Shown one piece after another: positions 1 through 4,339 of a stretch of DNA of 5,048 nt (position 1 is the stretch's first letter; every line of letters starts with the position of its first letter). Where the stretch lies: the NCBI GenBank assembly GCA_943914115.1, contig CALUAU010000137.1:1-5048 (forward strand). The letters are read 5' to 3'. The position numbers and the translations under genes were made by a program. The stretch is from an uncultured Microbacteriaceae bacterium (GTDB lineage Bacteria > Actinomycetota > Actinomycetes > Actinomycetales > Microbacteriaceae). Below the pieces are notes generated by a model. The model was not told the origin of the DNA. It did not search any database and saw nothing but the letters and a program-made list of their open reading frames with translations.

Positions 1-222
1 GAGACAGGTGATGAACACGCGCCCCACGCACACGCCACCGCGACGAAACGCCCAGCGCGGCAGGCCCTGGCACACAATGAGATCGCCGTGCCGGGTAATG
101 GCGCCGGTCGAAAGTGGGGCAGCCCACATCAAGCCGATCGCCGTGGCGATATTGCAGCCCAGGCGCGAGAGTGGCGAGTTGATGAACACGGGCTCGATCA
201 GTCGGGAAATCAGACGCAGCAT
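1..222 (-). CDS. Partial small uncharacterised protein, N-terminal 74 residues; cut by left window edge
   Basis: Reading leftward from the ATG at 222-220 the frame stays open for 74 codons to base 1, so the C-terminus lies outside the window. A clear Shine-Dalgarno GAGGAG (minus strand, 235-230) lies 7 nt before the ATG and fixes the start. The protein opens with MLRLISRLIEPVFINSPLSR, then a hydrophobic stretch around residues 24-38 that could be one membrane-associated helix, then a W-A-F-R-R-G-G-V-C-V-G motif near residues 57-67. From memory, this resembles a short family in Microbacteriaceae with the pattern SPLSRLGY...MPxWAFGRGGxCVG, often auto-annotated as 'Fe-S oxidoreductase' without good support. 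I see no cysteine cluster here that would bind an iron-sulfur centre. The function is unknown. It is divergent from the DivIVA-repeat gene. The coding call is fairly firm because of the ribosome binding site and open frame; the family call is tentative. Confidence 0.75.
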   Translation of the reverse strand, partial: MLRLISRLIEPVFINSPLSRLGCNIATAIGLMWAAPLSTGAITRHGDLIVCQGLPRWAFRRGGVCVGRVFITCL

Positions 223-229
223 GAGCGAG

Positions 230-235
230 CTCCTC
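230..235 (-). promoter_or_regulatory. Ribosome binding site of the left-edge gene
   Basis: GAGGAG on the minus strand, 7 nt from the ATG at 222. It decides both the start and the strand of the edge gene, since rightward ORFs also cover this region but have no comparable site. Confidence 0.75.
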
Positions 236-312
236 GAATAGTGTGGAACGGGCGCTGGCAGCTTACCGGCACCCACATCAAAGAACGTTTCGGCATACGG
301 CCCGATGTTCGA

Positions 313-343
313 TACGATGTGCGCGGAACTTTTCGTCCATAAT
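313..343 (+). promoter_or_regulatory. Candidate promoter elements ahead of the DivIVA-repeat gene
   Basis: Two -10-like hexamers occur in the 128-bp divergent gap: TACGAT at 313-318 (the same hexamer as the proposed argS -10) and CATAAT at 338-343. Neither has a good TTGACA-like -35 at 16-18 bp; the nearest match is a weak TTCGGC at 289-294. CATAAT would give a very short leader with the ribosome binding site almost at its 5' end, whereas TACGAT would give about 40 nt. No convincing promoter was found for the leftward gene in the same gap. Low confidence. Confidence 0.25.
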
Positions 344-351
344 TGCAGAGC

Positions 352-356
352 AGGAG
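352..356 (+). promoter_or_regulatory. Ribosome binding site of the DivIVA-repeat gene
   Basis: AGGAG lies 7 nt before the ATG at 364. It argues against the in-frame TTG at 343, which lies upstream of this site and has no Shine-Dalgarno sequence of its own. Confidence 0.8.
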
Positions 357-363
357 CAACCTC

Positions 364-648
364 ATGCGCAGTGAAGATGTGATCAACGAGCAGTTCCGTG
401 CAACCAAATACGCTGTCGGCTACGACCAATTTGAGGTCGACAGTTTCCTCGACCGTGCCGCAGAGGCGCTTTACCGCTACGAGACCGGTGAAGCCGCGGC
501 GCACTCGCTAACCGCATCACAGGTTGAGGATGTGAAGTTCGAATCAACCCGATTCACCGCGGGGTACGACCCCCGAGAAGTCGATGAGTTTTTGGATCGA
601 CTGGCCGCTGCGTTCGCGCAGTATGAGCGGGATCGGGCGAATAACTAG
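364..648 (+). CDS. Small DivIVA-like protein with two tandem repeats
   Basis: A 94-residue soluble protein consisting almost entirely of two copies of the short DivIVA N-terminal-type motif. Repeat 1 spans residues 6-39 and repeat 2 residues 54-87, an exact 48-residue offset, with 16 of 34 positions identical. Each carries an aromatic-flanked G-Y-D..EVD.FLDR core (19-31 and 67-79) like the segment by which DivIVA/Wag31 proteins contact the membrane and start their coiled coil. DivIVA/Wag31 marks poles and septa in actinobacteria. This protein lacks the long C-terminal coiled coil needed for scaffold assembly, so it is not Wag31 itself. It has no signal peptide or membrane segment. A role as an adaptor or modulator of polar growth is inference only; it fits the short 'DivIVA domain-containing' proteins seen in actinobacterial genomes. 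The start is set by AGGAG at 352-356. The gene is probably monocistronic and ends before the hairpin at 701. Confidence 0.88.
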   Translation: MRSEDVINEQFRATKYAVGYDQFEVDSFLDRAAEALYRYETGEAAAHSLTASQVEDVKFESTRFTAGYDPREVDEFLDRLAAAFAQYERDRANN

Positions 649-700
649 CCGGTTCCGGTTCGTGCAGGTTGTACGAGCTGTTCGCATAACAACTTTGAGC

Positions 701-731
701 TGTGCGCCTCGGTGGTTCACCGGGGCGCACA
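701..731 (+). terminator. Strong hairpin, probable terminator of the DivIVA-repeat gene
   Basis: Bases 701-714 pair with 718-731 around a 3-nt loop (GTT). The stem is 14 bp: 13 Watson-Crick pairs and one T-G wobble (709/723). It begins 53 nt after the stop codon of the upstream gene and ends 64 nt before the next start. There is no U-rich tail (GGCGTTTG follows), which is common for actinobacterial terminators. Because the next gene starts with its own promoter-like sequence, termination is the simplest reading. Confidence 0.65.
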
Positions 732-758
732 GGCGTTTGATCGGGTGAAACGGTCTGA

Positions 759-788
759 TTGGCGACAGTGACCGCGGCATGATAGAAC
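759..788 (+). promoter_or_regulatory. Candidate promoter for a leaderless C26 hydrolase transcript
   Basis: TTGGCG at 759-764 and TAGAAC at 783-788 are separated by 18 bp, and TAGAAC ends 7 nt before the ATG at 796. This places transcription initiation at or next to the start codon, which agrees with the absence of a Shine-Dalgarno sequence. An overlapping alternative -10, CATGAT at 779-784, would give a leader of about 5 nt. Both hexamers are imperfect. Confidence 0.35.
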
Positions 789-795
789 CATCCTC

Positions 796-1536
796 ATGCA
801 ACCAGTTCAACTTCTGGTGGTGGAAGCAACGATGCTCCGCCCTGACAGAAAGTTCACCGCATCGCTCGAAGTGCTCACCCGGCAAGTGGTAGCAACCGCC
901 ATCGATATGGGCTACGAACCGTACCGGCTGCCGATTGCTGACCATAGCGAGGAGGAGATTGAGGCCGCATATCGGGCCGCCGACGCAATTGTCATCATGG
1001 GCGGTGACGATGTAGACCCGGCGCTCTACGGCGGCAATAGCGACTATCCCGAGCGCGGTCACCACGTGACCCTTGCCGACAAGCGCACTGTGGCATTGAT
1101 CGGGCAGGCCGCAACCGATTCCAAGCCGGTGTTCGGCATTTGCCGGGGTCTGCAGCTACTCAACGTGGCTCACGGGGGCACACTCATCCAGCACCTAGAA
1201 AACTCGGGTGGGCATCGCTTCCCGCCGGGGCCGCGTGAAGACGAGTTTGTGCCGCATCCGGTTGCACTCGAAGCCAACTCAGTGGTCGGGAACGCACTCG
1301 GCACGCGGGTTGCGGCCATCGAATCATCACACCACCAGGCCGTCGCCCAGGTCGGTGAGGGGATGCGCGTGGTTGGCCGTGCCGACGACGGCGTGATTGA
1401 GGCGATTGAGCACGAAACGCTGCCTCAGTTTGCGGTGCAGTGGCATCCTGAAGCCCCCAACTCAGATGCATCCGAATTGCCGAAACTACTGCGGGCACTT
1501 GTCGCGCTGCGGGAAGAACTGGCCCCTGAATCGTAG
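796..1536 (+). CDS. Gamma-glutamyl-gamma-aminobutyrate hydrolase family protein (peptidase C26, class I glutamine amidotransferase fold)
   Basis: A 246-residue cytoplasmic hydrolase of the PuuD-like branch of peptidase C26, close to the usual 230-260 residues. Family hallmarks are in order: MGGDDVDPALYGG at 68-80, the nucleophile elbow GICRGLQLLNVAHGGTL with Cys116, SSHHQAV at 177-183, and VQWHPE with His217 and Glu219. Cys116-His217-Glu219 form the expected catalytic triad, so the enzyme should be active. Known relatives cleave gamma-glutamyl amide bonds; PuuD hydrolyses gamma-glutamyl-GABA in putrescine breakdown. No puuA, puuB, puuC or other polyamine gene is visible here, so the substrate cannot be assigned. 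The start at 796 is preferred because the first beta strand (VQLLVVEAT) precedes the internal Met at residue 13. No Shine-Dalgarno sequence is present and the transcript may be leaderless. The gene appears monocistronic and converges on the tRNA gene. Confidence 0.93.
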   Translation: MQPVQLLVVEATMLRPDRKFTASLEVLTRQVVATAIDMGYEPYRLPIADHSEEEIEAAYRAADAIVIMGGDDVDPALYGGNSDYPERGHHVTLADKRTVALIGQAATDSKPVFGICRGLQLLNVAHGGTLIQHLENSGGHRFPPGPREDEFVPHPVALEANSVVGNALGTRVAAIESSHHQAVAQVGEGMRVVGRADDGVIEAIEHETLPQFAVQWHPEAPNSDASELPKLLRALVALREELAPES

Positions 1537-1572
1537 TTTGCCAGGTCGCTGCGGGTCTGTCGGAATGCAAAC

Positions 1573-1606
1573 GGTCTCGAACCATCAGACGTGATGGTTC
1601 GAGACC
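1573..1606. terminator. Perfect 15-bp inverted repeat, probable bidirectional terminator
   Basis: Bases 1573-1587 pair without mismatch with 1592-1606 around a GACG loop (1588-1591). The element lies between two convergent genes: 36 nt after the C26 hydrolase stop and 8 nt beyond the encoded CCA end of the leftward tRNA. On the minus strand the stem is followed by GTTTGCATT, a short T-run suited to termination of the tRNA transcript. On the plus strand it is followed by AAAG, so rightward termination would be without a U-tail. Confidence 0.8.
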
Positions 1607-1614
1607 AAAGTGTG

Positions 1615-1690
1615 TGGCGCCCCCGACAGGAGTCGAACCTGCGACCTACGGTACCGGAAACCGGCGCTCTATCCACTGAGCTACGGAGGC
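1615..1690 (-). tRNA. tRNA-Arg, anticodon CCG (reads CGG)
   Basis: The minus strand folds into a full cloverleaf of 76 nt including an encoded 3' CCA (1617-1615). The acceptor stem is GCCTCCG (1690-1684) with CGGGGGC (1625-1619), seven pairs including one T-G wobble, and the discriminator base is G (1618). The D stem is GCTC/GAGC, and the D loop carries A20, a known arginine identity element. The T arm is GCAGG-TTCGACT-CCTGT. The anticodon loop TTCCGGT places CCG at 1657-1655; C35 is the second arginine identity base. The outermost anticodon-stem pair (C27-U43) is mismatched; the other four pair. The gene is divergent from argS, whose product would charge it. It ends just before the hairpin at 1573-1606. 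Confidence 0.95.
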
Positions 1691-1702
1691 GGACAAGGGG
1701 TA

Positions 1703-1711
1703 AGCATACCA
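1703..1711 (-). promoter_or_regulatory. Extended -10 promoter candidate for tRNA-Arg
   Basis: On the minus strand TGG-TATGCT (1711-1703) matches an extended -10 (TGn followed by TAnnnT). It ends 12 nt before the mature tRNA 5' end at 1690, so transcription would begin about 6 nt upstream of it. No recognisable -35 is present at the normal distance. Confidence 0.45.
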
Positions 1712-1732
1712 GCAAGTGTCGCGCGGCGGGCT

Positions 1733-1738
1733 TACGAT
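1733..1738 (+). promoter_or_regulatory. -10 element of argS, probably leaderless
   Basis: TACGAT ends 8 nt before the argS ATG at 1747, the spacing typical of actinobacterial leaderless promoters (TAnnnT then about 7 nt then ATG). There is no Shine-Dalgarno sequence between it and the ATG. The -35 region is not recognisable. The proposed tRNA -10 lies about 25 bp away on the opposite strand, so the two promoters are back to back and polymerase binding could be mutually exclusive. Confidence 0.5.
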
Positions 1739-1746
1739 AGAGAACC

Positions 1747-3414
1747 ATGACCGATTTGACCCTGAGCGAAGCCCTCGCTGCCGCTGCACGCACGGCGCTC
1801 GACAGCCGTGAAGCGGGCCGCGAACTCGAACTTACCGCTGACGACCTCAAGCTTGAACGCCCCCGTAACCGTGAACACGGTGATTGGGCCTCGAATATCG
1901 CCATGCGGTTTGCGAAACGAGTTGGATCGAATCCGCGTGAGCTGGCGCAAGAAATCGCGGCTGCCCTCGAAACGAACCCAGCGGTCAAATCGGTGAGTGT
2001 TGCCGGCCCCGGATTCATTAACATCACCCTCGACGAGGCTGCCGCCGGCGTGATCGCGGCGCAGATTGTCGAGGCGGGTGCCCGCTACGGCACCAGTGAC
2101 GGCCTTGCCGGCCGTAAGATCAACCTCGAGTTTGTTTCGGCGAACCCGACTGGCCCCATCCACCTCGGCGGCGCTCGCTGGGCAGCGGTGGGGGATGCAC
2201 TGGCGCGCGTTATGACCGCCGCCGGCGCCGATGTGACCCGCGAATACTACTTCAACGACCACGGCGCACAAATCGACCGCTTTGCCAAATCGCTGCTGGC
2301 CGCCCACCACGGTGAACCTGCCCCCGAAGACGGTTACGGCGGCGCCTATATCAGTGAAATCGCTGCTCAGGTTGCCTCCGAACACGCCGACGAGCTGGCC
2401 GCTGCCGCCGACCGCGACGCCGAACAGGAAGTGTTCCGCGAACACGGTGTGGCGCTCATGTTTGATGAGATCAAGCAGAAGCTGCACGAGTTCCGAGTCG
2501 ATTTTGATGTGTTCTTCCACGAAGACTCGGTGCATGAAGACGGCTCAGTCGAACGCGCTGTCGCAAAACTGCGTGAGCTGGGCAATATTTTTGAGCAGGA
2601 CGGGGCGGTGTGGCTTCGCTCTACCGACTTCGGTGACGATAAAGACCGCGTGGTGGTGCGCTCGAACGGCGAGCCCACCTATTTTGCCGGCGATATTGGC
2701 TACTACCTCAACAAACGCGACCGCGGCTTCGACGAGTGCATCTACATGCTCGGTGCCGACCACCACGGCTATGTGGGCCGGATGATGGCAATGGCACAGG
2801 CGTTCGGCGACACCGCGAATGTCAACATGCAGATCCTCATCGGTCAGCTGGTGAACCTGGTGCGTGACGGCGAGCCGGTGCGCATGTCGAAACGCGCCGG
2901 CACGATTGTCACCCTTGACGATCTGGTGGATGCGGTGGGCGTTGACGCCGCCCGCTACTCGCTGGTGCGTTCATCCACCAACTCGTCGATCGACATCGAC
3001 CTCGACCTGCTGGTGTCGCGTTCGAATGACAACCCGGTGTATTACGTGCAGTATGCCCATGCGCGCACCTGCGCGGTGGCCCGTAACGCCGCCGCGGCCG
3101 GGGTTACCACCGACGCGTTCGATCCGGCGACGCTCAGCCACCCCACCGAAAACGAACTGCTCGGGCAGCTGCGTGAGTTCCCGCGACTGGTGGCATTTGC
3201 GGCCGCCGAGCGTGAACCGCATCGCATCAGCCGCTATCTCGAAGATCTTGCTGCTGCCTACAACCGCTGGTATGACAACTGCCGCGTAATTCCGCAGGGT
3301 GATGCACCCGTTGAGGCGGTGCACTCGAGCCGGCTGATGCTTAATCTCGCCGCTCAGCAGGTGTTGGCGAACGGTCTCGAGCTGCTGGGAGTGACCGCTC
3401 CCGAGCGGATGTAG
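1747..3414 (+). CDS. argS: Arginyl-tRNA synthetase (ArgRS, class I)
   Basis: ArgRS attaches arginine to tRNA-Arg using ATP in the cytoplasm and is essential for translation. The 555-residue length is normal. An N-terminal Add1-type tRNA-binding domain occupies about residues 1-93, with the [14 protein letters not shown] segment (39-52). The Rossmann catalytic core carries the HIGH-class signature as [12 protein letters not shown] (131-142, HLGG rather than HLGH, as I recall from other actinobacterial ArgRS) and the KMSKS equivalent as RMSKRAGT (379-386). An alpha-helical DALR anticodon-binding domain follows, opening with [12 protein letters not shown] (429-440) and ending in the family-typical PERM. 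All key motifs are intact. The ATG at 1747 is supported by the conserved N-terminal domain and the -10-like TACGAT 8 nt upstream. A cognate tRNA-Arg(CCG) is divergent from it, and a DUF2993 gene begins 1 nt after its stop and is probably cotranscribed. lysA, often next to argS in actinobacteria, is absent. Confidence 0.98.
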   Translation: MTDLTLSEALAAAARTALDSREAGRELELTADDLKLERPRNREHGDWASNIAMRFAKRVGSNPRELAQEIAAALETNPAVKSVSVAGPGFINITLDEAAAGVIAAQIVEAGARYGTSDGLAGRKINLEFVSANPTGPIHLGGARWAAVGDALARVMTAAGADVTREYYFNDHGAQIDRFAKSLLAAHHGEPAPEDGYGGAYISEIAAQVASEHADELAAAADRDAEQEVFREHGVALMFDEIKQKLHEFRVDFDVFFHEDSVHEDGSVERAVAKLRELGNIFEQDGAVWLRSTDFGDDKDRVVVRSNGEPTYFAGDIGYYLNKRDRGFDECIYMLGADHHGYVGRMMAMAQAFGDTANVNMQILIGQLVNLVRDGEPVRMSKRAGTIVTLDDLVDAVGVDAARYSLVRSSTNSSIDIDLDLLVSRSNDNPVYYVQYAHARTCAVARNAAAAGVTTDAFDPATLSHPTENELLGQLREFPRLVAFAAAEREPHRISRYLEDLAAAYNRWYDNCRVIPQGDAPVEAVHSSRLMLNLAAQQVLANGLELLGVTAPERM

Positions 3415-3415
3415 C

Positions 3416-4192
3416 GTGACCGCATCCATCACCGCAAACCCGGCGAGTCGCCGGCGACATCGTCGCCGGGTGTTGGCGATTGCCGCGGCGAGTCTCGCGC
3501 TGGTGCTGGTGTTAGCAGAGCTGGTAGCCCGCGCGCTTGTGGGGCGGATTGCCGCGGAGAAGATCGCCGAAGCCTTGCCGCAGGGCGTGAGCGCACACAT
3601 CCAGGCAAGCCCCAGAAGCGCTTGTGTGCTGTGCGAGCTTGCGACCATGCGACTGTCGCAGCTAGACCTGTCGACTTCTGACCTGATGGTTGGGGATGTG
3701 CGCGGTCAGGTGAACGGTGAGGCCACCGGCATTCGGCTGGGTGACCCGGTGCGGATTGAATCGCTCGAGGGCGAGATTCACCTCAGTGCCACCGAAGTCA
3801 ACCGGCTGTTGCAGGAGGCGGCGCAGACCGCGGGCATCACAATTAACGATCTGAAGTTCTCGAACGGCACACTGAGCTACGCCACCGACATTGATGTGTT
3901 CGGTCGCCGGATTGCGGTGGTGGTGGATGCGCGGGTGCGGATCCGTGCGGGCGGACACATCCGCATCGAGGCGACCGACTTGCAGTTTCAGTCCGGCCAC
4001 TTCAACAGCCAGATCGACACCCAGGAACAATTGGTCAGCTTCGATGCCTGCGTTGCCAGGTACATTCCCGAACTGCTGGAAATTACCAATGTGGATGTGT
4101 CCGCGGAGGGTCTTGTTATCGGGGTGCGCACGAAGCGCGGATTTACCGCGGCTGAAGAGTCATTTACCGAGCTCGGTAGCTGTCGCAAATAG
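3416..4192 (+). CDS. Membrane-anchored DUF2993 (LmeA-like phospholipid-binding) family protein
   Basis: A 258-residue protein starting with GTG one base after the argS stop, so translation is probably coupled; only a weak purine-rich GAGCGG (3403-3408) precedes it. Residues 11-18 are very basic (RRRHRRR), followed by a hydrophobic helix at about 19-42, which reads as an uncleaved N-terminal anchor with the rest outside the membrane. The body, from VARALVGRIAAEKIAEAL through the RLSQLDLSTSDLMVGDVRGQ stretch (79-97) and LGDPVRIESLEGEIHLS (108-124), has the beta-rich character of DUF2993. The characterised mycobacterial member LmeA binds phospholipid and supports lipomannan elongation; that function is not demonstrated for this branch. 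There are four cysteines: C70 and C73 (CVLC), C212 and C256. No clear terminator follows the stop. The family call is by pattern and moderately sure; the coding call is firm. Confidence 0.82.
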   Translation: MTASITANPASRRRHRRRVLAIAAASLALVLVLAELVARALVGRIAAEKIAEALPQGVSAHIQASPRSACVLCELATMRLSQLDLSTSDLMVGDVRGQVNGEATGIRLGDPVRIESLEGEIHLSATEVNRLLQEAAQTAGITINDLKFSNGTLSYATDIDVFGRRIAVVVDARVRIRAGGHIRIEATDLQFQSGHFNSQIDTQEQLVSFDACVARYIPELLEITNVDVSAEGLVIGVRTKRGFTAAEESFTELGSCRK

Positions 4193-4222
4193 TTACTGCA
4201 ACACGGTGGCAGCACTGTCAAT

Positions 4223-4253
4223 TTGGTATGGCCCTGAAGAATTGGCCTATCAT
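4223..4253 (+). promoter_or_regulatory. Candidate promoter of the oligopeptide-binding protein gene
   Basis: TATCAT at 4248-4253 is a fair -10 (TAnnnT). TTGGTA at 4223-4228 is a possible -35 but at a long 19-bp spacing. Initiation near 4260 would give a leader of about 80 nt containing both hairpins described at 4273-4327. Confidence 0.3.
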
Positions 4254-4272
4254 ATTGCCGACCAAAACTGGT

Positions 4273-4327
4273 TGCGCCGACAAGGCGCATTGGAGCAGAG
4301 CCGTGGTCATGGCTCGCACACTTGCTC
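4273..4327 (+). promoter_or_regulatory. Structured leader: two tandem hairpins ahead of the ribosome binding site
   Basis: Hairpin A pairs TGCGCC (4273-4278) with GGCGCA (4284-4289) around GACAA. Hairpin B pairs GAGCCGT (4298-4304) with ATGGCTC (4309-4315), seven pairs including one G-T wobble, around GGTC. In addition GAGCA (4293-4297) can pair with TGCTC (4323-4327), enclosing hairpin B and ending exactly where the Shine-Dalgarno AAGGAGG begins. Neither hairpin has a T-run, so intrinsic termination is not indicated. It may stabilise the mRNA or modulate initiation; this is inference, and no known riboswitch class is recognised. Confidence 0.35.
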
Positions 4328-4334
4328 AAGGAGG
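4328..4334 (+). promoter_or_regulatory. Ribosome binding site selecting a GTG start
   Basis: AAGGAGG, a near-perfect Shine-Dalgarno sequence, lies 5 nt before the GTG at 4340. It identifies the GTG start of the lipoprotein gene, whose reading frame has no ATG before the signal peptide. Confidence 0.9.
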
Positions 4335-4339
4335 AACAA

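Noticed and set aside
8..342. Two overlapping rightward ORFs (from 8 and from 88)
   Set aside because: They lie opposite the leftward edge gene, have no ribosome binding site, and have low-complexity Arg/Pro-rich composition typical of antisense shadows in GC-rich DNA.
343..363. TTG at 343 as the start of the DivIVA-repeat gene
   Set aside because: The AGGAG at 352-356 lies downstream of it and serves the ATG at 364; the seven extra residues have no match to the repeat pattern.
668..693. GTTGT...ACAAC inverted repeat after the DivIVA-repeat gene
   Set aside because: Only five outer pairs form and the interior pairs poorly; the hairpin at 701-731 is far stronger.
544..1065. Leftward 173-codon ORF across the DivIVA and C26 genes
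   Set aside because: It is antisense to two well-supported genes and to the hairpin at 701-731, and it shows no domain pattern.
1425..2027. Leftward 200-codon ORF through the tRNA region
   Set aside because: It runs through the tRNA gene and the palindrome and is antisense to argS.
1732..2535. Leftward 267-codon ORF inside argS
   Set aside because: It is antisense to the ArgRS N-terminal and catalytic domains; long antisense frames are expected from GC-biased codon use.
3388..3403. GGGAG...CTCCC hairpin near the end of argS as a terminator
   Set aside because: It is only five pairs, lies inside the argS coding region and immediately precedes a coupled gene, so termination there is unlikely.
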